NCBI RefSeq assembly: GCF_000154845.1
Contig: NZ_DS981470.1
Coordinates: forward strand, 27,258 to 91,257
DNA length: 64,000 nt
Origin: Phocaeicola coprocola DSM 17136
Lineage (GTDB): Bacteria; Bacteroidota; Bacteroidia; Bacteroidales; Bacteroidaceae
Direction: 5' to 3'
The notes below the pieces were generated by a model. It did no database searches. It was not told the DNA's origin and worked only from the letters and a program-made list of their open reading frames with translations. A program made the position numbers and the translations under genes. Shown in pieces: positions 8,119 through 21,822 of the stretch (positions within the stretch are counted from its first letter, which is position 1; the number at the start of each line of letters is the position of its first letter).

Positions 8119-10038
8119 TTATTTTCCGTAATCTTCGTACATCATCAGCAGATGCGACGAGCTCCAGCTGAAGTGAGGAGCCTGGAGGCGCTCTCCGTTG
8201 TGTGTGCCATAGTTTTCATGTATAGGAGCATCTTCTTTCAGCCCTTGGCAGCGTTCGAATACTTGCTCCGTATATTGATCTGCAAGTTTTCCGTAGCCAT
8301 AGTTACGCAATCCCCTGATAGCCTGATAAGTCTGGTCGAGCCATATCGGACCTCTCCAATATCCGTTCGGATCACATTTCGGATTATCGGCAGCAGCCGT
8401 AGGGAAGGGGATATAAGTTGAAAACTTAGTTGTATCAGTCAGCAGTGTAATGGCTTTATCCATTTGCTTCTTGCTGGCTATTTGTACCCAGAACGGAGTA
8501 TATCCTTCGCATCCAGGTTCTTCAATGAAGCTGCCATCGCTCAACCGGCGGTCACAGAACCATCCGATTTTTTCATCGAAGAAATAATCGGCGATTTTAT
8601 CGCTGTAGTCGGGACCATCAAAGCTAATGCCGATCAACGAAGCAAATTTCTTCAGTAATTTACATTCGTAGGCTAGATATGCATTCAGGTCCACACTTTC
8701 CTGATCCATACTCCATGCATCGTCTGCATTTTTCAGCATCTTTGTGTTGTCGAAGCGAATGGCATTGTCCATACCACTTTCCCATGCGGCAGCTTCCAGG
8801 GTGCCGTCGGTAGAACCAAACTCACAGATGCCGTTACGGTTGTGGTCGCGTTTTGCATACCACCATTTGTAATAGGCAAGCAGTTGCGGATACATCTCTT
8901 TTACGAAGGTGGTATCTTGGGTGTGAGTAAATATTTCATCTACAGCCCAGCAAACCAAAGGTGGCTTACTGTCGCGGGCATTATTATCTGCCGAATTGGT
9001 ATAGATACAGTCGATAATCATACCGTCGGGCAACTGGTAGTCGAACATGGCACGAATATTGTTTTTCGCCAGTTCGGGAGCAAAGCTTGCCAGAGCTGCT
9101 GAGAAACGCCAGCTGTCCCAGGCCCAGAATCCGACGAAATAGCCTACCGCATGGCTGGGAATAACTCCTTCATGTAACAGTCCTTCTCGGTGTGTACGCC
9201 AGTTGGAAATCAGTGTTACAGCAGACTTTACGGCAATACGGTCGTACTCAGGCTTCATGTCGTTGCGTAGAATCTTTTGTAAGTATCCGTTCCATCGGTC
9301 TGCATTTGCCTTCAGCTCTTGTGAAGGATTGTTCAGCAGAGCTTGTATGCGTTGTTCGCTTACTGGAAGTTCTTTTTCGGAAGCGAAGAACGAAATGGCA
9401 ATATCAGTTTTCTTACATCCGGGTTCAGTCTGTGCAACATAATTTTTCCCGTCGCATGTCAACGTGATGTCAGAATCGAACGTTAACGTTACAATCTCTC
9501 CGTTGGAGTGACGTACTGTAACGATGTTACGCTCAGCTTCCAGATGTACATTATTATTCCATTGTCTGGCTGTAAAGCAAAGTCCTTTTCCACTGTTACT
9601 CTCTATTTGCAGTAGAGCTGTAGAAGCATTGATGAAATTCATGCGCTGGCTGATACTTTCTGTTCCGGAGGATGAGGATATATATACTTCACCTGGAAAG
9701 TAAGATGCCGAGTCGGGAGTCATTGCTGTTGTTTCTCCTATAAGACTGGCTTCCACGATCGATTGGGCAAACCATATCCGGTTGTCGATGCTGAACGGAC
9801 CGCAAAATCCGTTTACCCATTTATCTTGTTGCGGTATGGTAAATCCCATCCACGAACCTGCATCGGTAAAACATCCTGCGCGATGAACGGTTGAATCGGG
9901 TGTCAGCGCAATATTCAGGATATTGCTGAATTCATATCGGTTTCTTTCCTGAGACATATTCTGTCGGGAACCTGTGGTGCAGGCTGAAATGCCGGCAGCC
10001 AGTCCCAGAAGCAAAACCTTTATTGTATTTTTTTTCAT
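8119..10038 (-). CDS. GH63/MGH1-like glycoside hydrolase, lipoprotein
   Basis: 639 residues. The signal peptide ends in a lipobox, GISAC, with the lipidated Cys at 20, so the enzyme is anchored to a membrane, probably in the periplasm or on the surface. The second half has the (alpha/alpha)6-barrel signatures of the GH63/mannosylglycerate-hydrolase-like superfamily: GYFVGFWAWDSWR, YWRGPIWLDQTYQAIRG and, near the end, HENYGTHNGE. By analogy with that clan, the Asp in the first motif and the Glu in the last are the likely acid and base. It follows the GH2 gene by 43 bases and is the last gene before a terminator. GH63 enzymes act on alpha-glucosides, but the substrate here is unknown; the neighbouring beta-galactosidase suggests a galactose- and glucose-containing glycan. 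Confidence 0.8.
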   Translation of the reverse strand: MKKNTIKVLLLGLAAGISACTTGSRQNMSQERNRYEFSNILNIALTPDSTVHRAGCFTDAGSWMGFTIPQQDKWVNGFCGPFSIDNRIWFAQSIVEASLIGETTAMTPDSASYFPGEVYISSSSGTESISQRMNFINASTALLQIESNSGKGLCFTARQWNNNVHLEAERNIVTVRHSNGEIVTLTFDSDITLTCDGKNYVAQTEPGCKKTDIAISFFASEKELPVSEQRIQALLNNPSQELKANADRWNGYLQKILRNDMKPEYDRIAVKSAVTLISNWRTHREGLLHEGVIPSHAVGYFVGFWAWDSWRFSAALASFAPELAKNNIRAMFDYQLPDGMIIDCIYTNSADNNARDSKPPLVCWAVDEIFTHTQDTTFVKEMYPQLLAYYKWWYAKRDHNRNGICEFGSTDGTLEAAAWESGMDNAIRFDNTKMLKNADDAWSMDQESVDLNAYLAYECKLLKKFASLIGISFDGPDYSDKIADYFFDEKIGWFCDRRLSDGSFIEEPGCEGYTPFWVQIASKKQMDKAITLLTDTTKFSTYIPFPTAAADNPKCDPNGYWRGPIWLDQTYQAIRGLRNYGYGKLADQYTEQVFERCQGLKEDAPIHENYGTHNGERLQAPHFSWSSSHLLMMYEDYGK

Positions 10039-10081
10039 TGTTGATTGATGTTTTTAAGTATGTAAACCAAAAACGCTTCTT

Positions 10082-13865
<3,784 letters not shown>

Positions 13866-13869
<4 letters not shown>

Positions 13870-14144
13870 GCTTTTCCTCCTTTCTTTTTATACAGGAGAT
13901 ACCATAGCCCCCAAGCGAAGATACAACTTCCCAATACGCATGCCAGCGTAATGGTAAAGGCTTCTACTCCTAAAGTTGCAAGTCCTTCTACTATCTGGCG
14001 ATTTCCTCCTACTTCTACTCCTAATAAAAAAAGGAGTACCCAGATTAGTGATGTTATGACTTTATTTATCCACGAAAATTCTTGGCGACGGAGCAGGAAA
14101 CCTATTGCCATACCTCCTAACATTAATCCGATAACAGTAAACAT
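13866..14144 (-). CDS. LysO-type exporter, N-terminal part (split gene)
   Basis: 92 residues with three membrane segments (about 3-16, 25-45 and 57-82) and the family motif FLLGVEVGGNRQIVE. It matches the N-terminal domain of LysO, whose remainder is the next gene. The stop TGA overlaps the start of that gene. This gene has its own consensus promoter (TACTTTTG at 14173-14180), so the lysO-GH2-GH63 genes can be transcribed apart from susCD. Confidence 0.8.
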
Positions 14145-14172
14145 ATTCTTTTTTTGTAATCTTTTTTGTGGG

Positions 14173-14203
14173 CAAAAGTAAAGAAAAGGGTTCGGAAGAG
14201 CAA
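14173..14203 (-). promoter_or_regulatory. Bacteroidetes promoter of the split lysO genes
   Basis: On the minus strand the -33 element TTG (14203-14201) is followed, after 20 bases, by TACTTTTG (14180-14173), a perfect TAnnTTTG -7 box. The -33 element lies in the loop of the susD terminator hairpin, so terminator and promoter are nested. Confidence 0.65.
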
Positions 14204-14216
14204 CATCTTCCGAACC
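14182..14216 (-). terminator. Terminator of susCD
   Basis: Perfect 11-base stem (GGTTCGGAAGA and its complement, 14189-14199 and 14206-14216), 11 bases past the susD stop and followed on the minus strand by CCCTTTTCTTT, a modest T-rich tail. Some readthrough into lysO is possible. Confidence 0.6.
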
Positions 14217-14227
14217 GGAAGATTTCT

Positions 14228-15730
14228 TTATTTTACTTCAGGATTTGCGTCAATCTCCCATTTAGGTATTGGGTAGAACAACTTGCTTTCATCGAATCCT
14301 GTGCGACCTGCCTTTTGTAATGCAGAAGCTGTCTTTCCCCACCGGCGTAAATCATACCAGCGGTAACTTTCCAATGGGAATTCAAGAATGCGTTCATGTT
14401 CTATCTGATCGCGTACCTCTTGCTGGGTTGTACCTTCCATCGGAGGCATATTACCATGTACACTTCTAATTTCATTGATAATAGGAATAGCCTGTTCTGG
14501 ATGGTTTTGTTCGTTTAATACTTCAGCTTTCATGAGCAATACATTCACATAGCGCATCAATGGAATGTTTATAGCGCATGCTTCTTGCATCTCTTCAAGT
14601 GTCGGAGAGGTAAATCTACGGAATACCGGTTTATTCTCACCTCCAAACAATTCGTCATATTCTTTTCCCATAACTCTTCCTGTTCCGTCGTTGAAGTAGT
14701 CGCACTGGAAGTAGATTGTGTTGTACAGACGTTCGTCATAGCGTCCGTCGTTCAACTTACCTTCTTTCATATATTCTTCCATCAGCATGTTGCTAGGCAG
14801 AATTTCATCATATCCGTTCAACTCTTTCGCGCCAATCCATTGGTTCAGGTAAGAATAGTGCACAGAACCATTTGCTTCGCTCTTGCTGTACTGTACTTCG
14901 AATATAGATTCAGAACAGTTTTTGTTTGTTCCGTTAAACATTCCTATCAGGTTTTCTCCGCTTACTAGTGAATATCCTTTTACATTGTTCAGCGCTGTAA
15001 GAGCTTTGTCCAGATAAGTGCTTTTCTTTTCTGGTTCTTCGTATGCACGAGTCAGATAGGCAAAACCGATATAAGCATAAGCAGTACCGCTGGTAGCACG
15101 TCCTAATTCATTTTCGTTCCGGCTTTCCGGCAGTTGGGCTGCGTAGTTTTCCAGTTCTTCCAGAATGAAATCCCAGCAGGCTGTACGTTCGGATAACGGA
15201 CGGTTCAATTGAGAAGACTCTTTAATGTATTCGTTGCGGATGATGATTTTTTCCCAGTTGAGCAGTAACATCATATGATAATATCCTCTCAGAAAATGTG
15301 CTTCGTTAAGAAGTTCGTTACGCTTGTTCTCATCCAGATTCGGGATATTCGGAACATTGGCTAATACCTGGTTGGCAAAGTTGATTCCTCTGTATAAATC
15401 CTGATAATAATAAGAGAACTGAGTATTACCATTGGTATAGTTGAAATAATAAAGTGCTACCCACTGGTCGTAGTTACCGGCATCACTACCTAAATTGACA
15501 ATGTCTGCACGGTATTCTTCGGTTGGCCATCGCACTTCACTAGTTGCATATGTATCACCATGATAGAGTTGTGAATAGGCTGCTGCCAGTCCAGCTTGTG
15601 CATCCTGTTCATTTCTCCAGTAATTGTCTGTTGTCAGTTCGTCCGGTGACTCTACGGTCAGGAAGTCCTCGCATGAAGTAGATGACAGGGCGAGGCATAT
15701 TATACTTGCTAAATAAAATATCTTTTTCAT
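14228..15730 (-). CDS. SusD/RagB-type glycan-binding lipoprotein
   Basis: 500 residues. The signal peptide ends at Cys20 (LSSTSCEDF), giving a surface lipoprotein that caps the SusC pore and binds the incoming oligosaccharide. Family features are the early DELTTDNYWRNEQDAQAGLAAAY segment (TPR-like helices), the HFLRGYYHMMLL region and the C-terminal RILEFPLESYRWYDLRRWG segment typical of SusD_RagB. It lies 25 bases after susC and is followed by a terminator. No SusE/F-like or other surface glycan-binding protein follows, so the pair seems to be the whole import system. Confidence 0.95.
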   Translation of the reverse strand: MKKIFYLASIICLALSSTSCEDFLTVESPDELTTDNYWRNEQDAQAGLAAAYSQLYHGDTYATSEVRWPTEEYRADIVNLGSDAGNYDQWVALYYFNYTNGNTQFSYYYQDLYRGINFANQVLANVPNIPNLDENKRNELLNEAHFLRGYYHMMLLLNWEKIIIRNEYIKESSQLNRPLSERTACWDFILEELENYAAQLPESRNENELGRATSGTAYAYIGFAYLTRAYEEPEKKSTYLDKALTALNNVKGYSLVSGENLIGMFNGTNKNCSESIFEVQYSKSEANGSVHYSYLNQWIGAKELNGYDEILPSNMLMEEYMKEGKLNDGRYDERLYNTIYFQCDYFNDGTGRVMGKEYDELFGGENKPVFRRFTSPTLEEMQEACAINIPLMRYVNVLLMKAEVLNEQNHPEQAIPIINEIRSVHGNMPPMEGTTQQEVRDQIEHERILEFPLESYRWYDLRRWGKTASALQKAGRTGFDESKLFYPIPKWEIDANPEVK

Positions 15731-15755
15731 ATTCTTAATGCTGAGTTTGTATGTA

Positions 15756-18700
15756 TTAGAATGTTAATTGCGCTCCTATTGTAAATGAACGGGTAAATGG
15801 GAAAATGTAACTGTCAATACCTGTATCCAGAGGACTGCTTCTTGAGAATTCAGGATCTGTTCCAGAATACTTCGTGATAGTAAACAGATTTTCACCGCTG
15901 ATATAGAAACGTAATTTTTCGATATATGCCTTCTTCAGGATATTTGTCGGCAAGGTGTATCCGAGCTGAGCCTGACGCAAGCGGACAAAGTTTCCGTTTT
16001 CGAGGAAACGGTCAGATTCACGTGCGTTTCTGTTAGGATCGTTCAGCACGGCACGAGGCATGTCTGTATCCGTATTTGTCGGTGTCCATGCATCTAACAC
16101 GCTGGTCAGCATTTGTCCCGGTGTCTGCATGCTTTCGTAGAAATATCGGTTACCGTTGAACAGCTTATGTCCCCATGCGCTTCCAAATAAAAGGCTCAGG
16201 TCAAATCCTTTATAACCTGCGGTCAGGTTCAGGTTGGCTTCTACTTTAGGAATACCGGTTCCACAATATTCACGGTCGTTTTCGTCCAATACTCCATCAC
16301 CATTGATATCCTTGAAACGGATATCACCGGCTTTAGCATTAGGTTGAAGTCTTTCACCATTGGCATTTACATATGCAGCTGCTTCAGCATCACTCTGGAA
16401 AATACCGTCTGTGCGATATAAGTAGAAGGCACTGATAGGCTTACCTTCTGTTGCATAAGCAGGTGTATAGTCGGTTCCATATACCAGACCTGTACAGTAA
16501 AGGGCCTGACCTTTATCTGCAAGGCTGATTACTTCATTATGAGTTGTACTGAGGTTGAATCCGATGCCATATTCAAAGTCTTTAATGCGGTCGTTCCAGT
16601 TCAATTCTAATTCGAATCCTCTGTTTCTGATTTTGCCGACATTTAAAATCGGATTTTGATATCCGGCAGACGGAGAAAGTTTTTTGGTAATCAGCAAATC
16701 TTCAGTCTGGTTGATATAGTAGTTGATGCTACCAGTCAGACGGTTATTGAACATAGCGTAGTCGAATCCGATATTCTTGGTATCTGTTGTTTCCCATTTC
16801 AAGTCGTTACGCTCCATGTTCCATGCAACAGCACCTGCCCATGGGTTGCTTCCACTACCTTGTACGTAACCTCCGTAATAAGTATTGTAAGAAGATATCA
16901 ATGCCTGGAAATCGTAATATCCTAATGCATTTTCATTACCCAGACGTCCCCAGCTGACGCGGAACTTCAAGTTATTGATAAATGTATTCTTCGGGAAGAA
17001 TTTTTCTTCACTGATGCGCCAGCCTAATGCTATAGATGGGAAACATCCCCAACGGTTGTTCTTTCCGAATTTTGAAGAACCGTCGTAACGCATGGTTGCC
17101 TGAATCAGATAGCGATTGTCAAAGTTATAGTTGATACGTCCGAAGAAAGAGGCACGGTTATATTCGTATTTTGTTCCTTCTCCTGTATATGTACCACCTT
17201 TTCCTGCATCGATCGTGTCGAAACTAGGATCCAGGAATCCTGAAGGTTCGTTGGTGCTGACCAAATTACCGTTTTTATCTACTGTATATCTGGTTGCAAA
17301 TCCTTCTACTGCAACACCATTTGAAGTATTTTTTGTAGAAGTGATAGAAGAACCTATCATGGCGTTCAGGCTGTGTTTGCCAAATTCCTTGTTGAAGTTT
17401 AAAATGTTGTCTATAGTCTGTTCTTCCCAATAATAAGTAGATTCACTGTTGTAAGGATATAAGTGTGTTTGCTGTGCATTTGAAATGTAATCAGGATAAT
17501 GTAAAGTGTAACGGTAATGTTTACCACGATAAGCGTAGCTGGTTTTGAAATTCAACCATGAAGTGATTTTAATACCTAGAGAAACATTTGCGGTAGTGCT
17601 GAATGTTTTTTCTGTTTCATCCTGATAGTAATAGTCTGCCATCGGGTTATTGTTCGAAGGTAATCCCTGAGAGGCTGTCAGTCCGAAACCATATTTTTCA
17701 TTTTCATCGTATACCGGAACAAGCGGTGAAATGTTGTAGACTTCTTTCAATGAATAAGTCGGCTGATGACTTTTTGTATAGCGGAAGCCTAAGTTAGCAT
17801 CCAGATCAAAGATGTATTTACTCATGTGGAGTTTCATACGCGCATTATCCTGACGGAAATCGTTTCCGAGGAAGATACCTTTATCGTCAGCATGATTATA
17901 TGATACAGAGTATTGAGCTGTTTCTCCACCTCCACGTACACTGAACATGTAGTTTTGTGAAAGACCGTTGCGCATCATTTCGTCTTGCCAGTTAGTGTCT
18001 ACACCTGTGTCGGTTGTACAGTAAGCAGGAATTTCGTCTTCACGTCCTGCATTGATATACATTTGTTTGATAGTAGACTTATATTGTTCTGCGTTTAAGA
18101 ACTCCATACGTTTGGCTACGGTAGTCATACTCAGATAAGTGTTGAAATCAATGTGTGTTTCACCTTTTTTACCGTTCTTGGTTGTGATAATGACTACACC
18201 GTTTGCTGCTACAGAACCATAGATGGCAGCTGCTGCACCGTCTTTCAGTACTTCCATAGATTGAATATCGACAGGGTTTACACTGTTGATATCACCGGGG
18301 AATCCATCAATAATGTAGAGAGGTTCATTATCGCCGAATGATTTGACACCACGAATCTTAACAGAAACTCCAGCTCCTGCATTACCTCCCGACTTCATGA
18401 TATTGACTCCGGCAATCTTTCCCTGCAGCGCTTCTGCCGGATTGGTAGTCGTACGCTTAGTCAGTTCGTCAACATCTACTGATGAAATAGCTCCGGTCAT
18501 GTCGCTTTTCTTCATTGTACCATAACCTACTACGACTACTTCGTCTAAAACTTCTGTATCTTCTTTAAGTGTAATTTTAAAATTGCGTTGATTGTTTACT
18601 GCGATTTCCTGAGTTTGGAAACCTACATAAGAAATAACAAGAGTACCTTTAGGAGACACGCTTAATTCAAAGTTACCATCCATGTCGGTGATGACTCCAT

Positions 18701-18863
18701 TGGTTGTTCCTTTTTCTAATACGCTGGCACCGATAACTGTCATGCCTGATGCATCGAGTACCGTTCCTTTCACTTGGATTGCTTGTGCAAATCCTGACAT
18801 CGGAATTGATAAAGCTAGCAGAAATATTAACTGCCATACTTTAGATACAACATCTTTTTTCAT
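15756..18863 (-). CDS. SusC/RagA-type TonB-dependent outer-membrane transporter
   Basis: 1035 residues. After the signal peptide (cut near residue 26, GFAQA) come a CarboxypepD_reg beta-sandwich (about 30-105), a TonB-box-like VLDEVVVVGYG (about 106-116), the plug (DNEPLYIIDGFPG, EVLKDGAAAAIYG, NGVVIITTK) and a 22-strand barrel ending in the aromatic TIGAQLTF. It imports oligosaccharides with TonB energy together with the SusD downstream. The substrate cannot be told from the sequence; the linked GH2 and GH63-like enzymes point to a galactoside. It lacks the N-terminal extension seen in SusC proteins signalling to anti-sigma factors, which fits control by the upstream HTH regulator instead. 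Confidence 0.96.
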   Translation of the reverse strand: MKKDVVSKVWQLIFLLALSIPMSGFAQAIQVKGTVLDASGMTVIGASVLEKGTTNGVITDMDGNFELSVSPKGTLVISYVGFQTQEIAVNNQRNFKITLKEDTEVLDEVVVVGYGTMKKSDMTGAISSVDVDELTKRTTTNPAEALQGKIAGVNIMKSGGNAGAGVSVKIRGVKSFGDNEPLYIIDGFPGDINSVNPVDIQSMEVLKDGAAAAIYGSVAANGVVIITTKNGKKGETHIDFNTYLSMTTVAKRMEFLNAEQYKSTIKQMYINAGREDEIPAYCTTDTGVDTNWQDEMMRNGLSQNYMFSVRGGGETAQYSVSYNHADDKGIFLGNDFRQDNARMKLHMSKYIFDLDANLGFRYTKSHQPTYSLKEVYNISPLVPVYDENEKYGFGLTASQGLPSNNNPMADYYYQDETEKTFSTTANVSLGIKITSWLNFKTSYAYRGKHYRYTLHYPDYISNAQQTHLYPYNSESTYYWEEQTIDNILNFNKEFGKHSLNAMIGSSITSTKNTSNGVAVEGFATRYTVDKNGNLVSTNEPSGFLDPSFDTIDAGKGGTYTGEGTKYEYNRASFFGRINYNFDNRYLIQATMRYDGSSKFGKNNRWGCFPSIALGWRISEEKFFPKNTFINNLKFRVSWGRLGNENALGYYDFQALISSYNTYYGGYVQGSGSNPWAGAVAWNMERNDLKWETTDTKNIGFDYAMFNNRLTGSINYYINQTEDLLITKKLSPSAGYQNPILNVGKIRNRGFELELNWNDRIKDFEYGIGFNLSTTHNEVISLADKGQALYCTGLVYGTDYTPAYATEGKPISAFYLYRTDGIFQSDAEAAAYVNANGERLQPNAKAGDIRFKDINGDGVLDENDREYCGTGIPKVEANLNLTAGYKGFDLSLLFGSAWGHKLFNGNRYFYESMQTPGQMLTSVLDAWTPTNTDTDMPRAVLNDPNRNARESDRFLENGNFVRLRQAQLGYTLPTNILKKAYIEKLRFYISGENLFTITKYSGTDPEFSRSSPLDTGIDSYIFPFTRSFTIGAQLTF

Positions 18864-18912
18864 TTGTGTTTTTTGTTTATGTTAAGGTTAGTCAACTGAT
18901 TTTTTCGATATC

Positions 18913-18920
18913 CAAATATA
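18913..18920 (-). promoter_or_regulatory. -7 box of the susC promoter
   Basis: TATATTTG on the minus strand, 50 bases before the susC start codon, fits TAnnTTTG; no good -33 element is visible, as expected for a promoter needing an activator. The gene-free stretch 18864-19230 otherwise holds only the terminator at 19159-19203. Confidence 0.5.
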
Positions 18921-19158
18921 TTCAAAATGCCATTGAAGTGAATATGTTTTGTTGTTACAAAGTATCTACATAAGGGATTTTTACGCTTGTTTTATGTCTA
19001 CTCGTGTTATTCTAATGTATTGATTATTAATAATATATGCTTTACTTGTATATCTACAAAAGAGCATTTTGATATTGTCACGGAAAATAGTCGTAGAAAC
19101 ATCCTTTTTCTTGCTGTTCAGATTACTCTTCCTGTTGTTTTAATTTGTTTAAGAATGT

Positions 19159-19203
19159 AAAAATCCCGGCAATGGTTATTGTGTAACTATTGCCGGGATT
19201 TTT
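19159..19203 (-). terminator. Terminator after the membrane HTH regulator gene
   Basis: A strong hairpin with an 18-base stem (around ATCCCGGCAAT at 19164-19174 and its complement near 19187-19198) is flanked by A-runs and T-runs on both strands. It lies 28 bases past the regulator stop and separates it from susC. Confidence 0.8.
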
Positions 19204-19230
19204 ATCAGATAAGTTTATTTTGAGATTTAC

Positions 19231-20850
19231 TTAGATAGACTGGATATAAGCGATAAGATCTTCTTCGGAGGATAAGCCTAATGCCTTACGCAGTCGATAA
19301 CGATTCATGTTGATAGTCTTTGGTGTGTTTCCTGTTAGCATAGCTATTTCTTTGGTCGACAAATTGACACGTAATAGACTTGCCAAATGCTTTTCTCCCT
19401 GCGTCAAATTAGGATGGCGTTCGGTAAGGTGAGCAAGAAATTCTTTCATTTTTTCGTCTATTGTCTGTAGTGTCATGCTGTTGTTCTTGTTGGTGGCTTG
19501 ATATTGGCTGATAAATGCATTGATCTTTTTTAGGTGAGGGATTAATTCTTGCTTTTCCATCCGATAACCTTGGCGCACCTGCTCTTGTATCTTGTCCAGA
19601 AGTTCATTACGACTTTGCAAGAATACAGCAAAGTTTGTTGTTTCTTGTTTGCTGGTTTCAAGTGCATGTTGTACATTTTCCAACTCTGCCTTTTGTTTTT
19701 GCATTTTGAGTTTGGCTATTTCATGTTCAGATTGTTCTATTCGGTATTGGGCATTAAGCAGCTGGATTTTCTTTTTACGTTTAAATCGCTGGTGTAGTAG
19801 AAAACCGATTATGGCCACTAATGCAGCAACAGTCAGAATTGTGACGATATTGCGTCGGAGTAATCTGATTTTATACTCTTGTTGCTGTAACTCTTCTTTT
19901 TGCTGTTGCGCCAGGAGCTTTTCCTGCGCAATGCGCTGTTCTACGGTGCGAAGTTTGTTTTCACTTTGTATTTCTTTACTTAAAGCATACAGTGAAGTTT
20001 GTTTTTCATAAGCAGTCCGATAGTCACCTATGGCACTATATACTAATGCCGAATATTCGTAATTGTCACATATAACTCCTTTGGCTCCTATATTTAAGGC
20101 CAGTTGATAGGCTTTCTCTAGTGCAGCAATAGCTTGTGGATATTTATGAGCATAATAATAAAGTTTTCCTAGATTATTATAGTTTTCTCCCAATGACCAT
20201 GTCGCATTCAGGTGTTTGTTGATAATGATTGCTTCATTTATCCATTCCAGCTGTTCTTCTATATTACCTTCGAACAAACATAAATTGTTTAGATTACTGG
20301 CTATGCTTTTAAGATTCTTTGAGGATCGGTTAATGGCCAATGCTTGTTTTAAGAAACGTTCCGCTTGTTGAAATTCATTAATATAGGTATGTATGATACC
20401 ACGGTTGTTATAGCATAAAGCTAAATTAAGGGAATCGTTTTCCGTTTTAAACAGTGAAATGGCTTTATCGCTTAGATTGATTGCTTTAGTATAATCTCCC
20501 AAGTTGCAGTATCCTACACTCATTAAATTATAGATATGCCCTTTCAAGTCATTCTCATTTTTGGAAACTAATGCGTCTGCTTCGTATAAAGCTTGAATAC
20601 ATCCGTCGAAATCTCCAAGTAATTTTTCAGCTTGTGCATAAATATAGAGTGCTTGTGATTGTTGAGAAGATGAGGTTGCCATTGCTCGTGCCTTTGTTGC
20701 ATAATATGCCGCTTGTTGCGGATTCGTATACAATTCTTTCTCAGCCTTGTCTAAGAAACTGTTGACATCAGTATCTGTTGTCTGGGCATGGATGAATTGG
20801 GGGAGAAAAAGGAACAATAATCCTATTATATAAAAGCTGATGTTTTTCAT
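19231..20850 (-). CDS. Membrane-bound TPR regulator with C-terminal LuxR-like HTH (SusR-like)
   Basis: 539 residues. A signal or anchor segment (about 5-22) is followed by five or six TPR-like repeats (about 30-290), a coiled coil (about 292-332), a membrane helix (about 334-353), a second coiled coil (about 355-420) and a LuxR/GerE-type helix-turn-helix near 484-539 (LSTKEIAMLTGNTPKTINMN). The TPR part would lie in the periplasm and the HTH in the cytoplasm, so one protein could sense an oligosaccharide and act on DNA. Length and layout resemble what I recall of the SusR regulator of the B. thetaiotaomicron starch locus. It lies directly upstream of susCD on the same strand with its own promoter and terminator, and is the obvious candidate regulator of the locus. 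Confidence 0.8.
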   Translation of the reverse strand: MKNISFYIIGLLFLFLPQFIHAQTTDTDVNSFLDKAEKELYTNPQQAAYYATKARAMATSSSQQSQALYIYAQAEKLLGDFDGCIQALYEADALVSKNENDLKGHIYNLMSVGYCNLGDYTKAINLSDKAISLFKTENDSLNLALCYNNRGIIHTYINEFQQAERFLKQALAINRSSKNLKSIASNLNNLCLFEGNIEEQLEWINEAIIINKHLNATWSLGENYNNLGKLYYYAHKYPQAIAALEKAYQLALNIGAKGVICDNYEYSALVYSAIGDYRTAYEKQTSLYALSKEIQSENKLRTVEQRIAQEKLLAQQQKEELQQQEYKIRLLRRNIVTILTVAALVAIIGFLLHQRFKRKKKIQLLNAQYRIEQSEHEIAKLKMQKQKAELENVQHALETSKQETTNFAVFLQSRNELLDKIQEQVRQGYRMEKQELIPHLKKINAFISQYQATNKNNSMTLQTIDEKMKEFLAHLTERHPNLTQGEKHLASLLRVNLSTKEIAMLTGNTPKTINMNRYRLRKALGLSSEEDLIAYIQSI

Positions 20851-20869
20851 TTTTGTTTTTTGATTTTTA

Positions 20870-20877
20870 CAAAGTTA
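20870..20877 (-). promoter_or_regulatory. -7 box of the TPR-HTH regulator gene
   Basis: TAACTTTG on the minus strand, 20 bases before the start codon, matches TAnnTTTG exactly; no clear -33 TTTG at the right distance. Confidence 0.5.
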
Positions 20878-20993
20878 TAAAAACTCTTATAATCATAAAA
20901 AAAAGATATGAAAAACAGAATATTAACAATCATAGTAGATAAGTTATTGATAACTTAGAAATAAAATAGATACGTAATTCCTTCAAAAAGCCG

Positions 20994-21001
20994 TACCTTT
21001 G
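20994..21001 (+). promoter_or_regulatory. -7 box of the rnhB promoter
   Basis: TACCTTTG, a perfect TAnnTTTG, followed by CACCCCG. It covers the TTG at 20999 and so rules out that codon as the rnhB start; the ATG at 21026 is 25 bases downstream. Confidence 0.6.
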
Positions 21002-21025
21002 CACCCCGAAAATAAAACGACGTAT

Positions 21026-21628
21026 ATGTTATTGCCTTATTTGCATAAAGACCTGATTGAAGCCGGATGTGATGAAGCCGGACGTGGTTGTCTGGCTGGA
21101 GCCGTGTATGCGGCAGCAGTAATCCTGCCTTCCGATTATGAGAACCAGCAGCTGAACGATTCCAAAAAGCTTACAGAGCATCAGCGATATGCACTTCGGG
21201 AAGTGATAGAAAGGGATGCAATAGCATGGGCTGTAGGGGTAGTGACACCTCAGGAAATTGATAAAATAAACATTCTGAATGCTTCTTTTCTGGCAATGCA
21301 TCGTGCGATAGACCAGTTGAAGGTACGTCCGCAACATTTGCTGATTGACGGAAACCGATTCAATAAATACGAGGATCTTCCTCACACGACTGTAGTTAAG
21401 GGAGATGGTAAGTATCTGTCGATTGCGGCTGCTTCTATTTTGGCAAAAACTTATCGTGACGACTATATGAACCGGCTTGCAGAAGAGTATCCTTTATATG
21501 ACTGGCAGAAGAATAAAGGTTATCCGACAAAAAAGCATCGGGAAGCAATTGCCCGTTATGGGACCACTCCTTACCACCGGATGACATATAATTTACTGGG
21601 AGACGGACAACTCTCCTTCGATTTTTAA
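21026..21628 (+). CDS. rnhB: Ribonuclease HII
   Basis: 200 residues from the ATG at 21026, chosen because a promoter box overlaps the only upstream start. RNase HII nicks RNA in RNA-DNA hybrids, including single misincorporated ribonucleotides. The N-terminal [12 protein letters not shown] contains the first Asp-Glu catalytic pair; [18 protein letters not shown] and [12 protein letters not shown] follow in family order and supply the remaining acidic residues and substrate contacts. The C-terminus [14 protein letters not shown] is also typical. It is a single-gene unit with its own promoter and a hairpin downstream. Confidence 0.96.
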   Translation: MLLPYLHKDLIEAGCDEAGRGCLAGAVYAAAVILPSDYENQQLNDSKKLTEHQRYALREVIERDAIAWAVGVVTPQEIDKINILNASFLAMHRAIDQLKVRPQHLLIDGNRFNKYEDLPHTTVVKGDGKYLSIAAASILAKTYRDDYMNRLAEEYPLYDWQKNKGYPTKKHREAIARYGTTPYHRMTYNLLGDGQLSFDF

Positions 21629-21658
21629 AAAGAGAAACGGTTATATTAACCAGTATTT

Positions 21659-21704
21659 ATTAACAGCCTGTTGAAAACTCTGAAGTTATCAACAGGCTGT
21701 TAAT
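21659..21704 (+). terminator. Long hairpin after rnhB
   Basis: A perfect 16-base inverted repeat (21659-21674 and 21689-21704, core AACAGCCTGTTGA) with a 14-base loop, 30 bases after the rnhB stop. It lacks a proper T-run, so it may be a weak terminator or an mRNA 3'-end stabiliser. Confidence 0.5.
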
Positions 21705-21822
21705 AATTTGTAGTGATGTAATAGAGGTGAAACACCTTTGTCGTCCTATATTAAACGTACTGTCGTATATTCTTAAAATGGTTTCCGTTATTTTGCCCAA
21801 ACAATAAATCAGATGTAAGTAT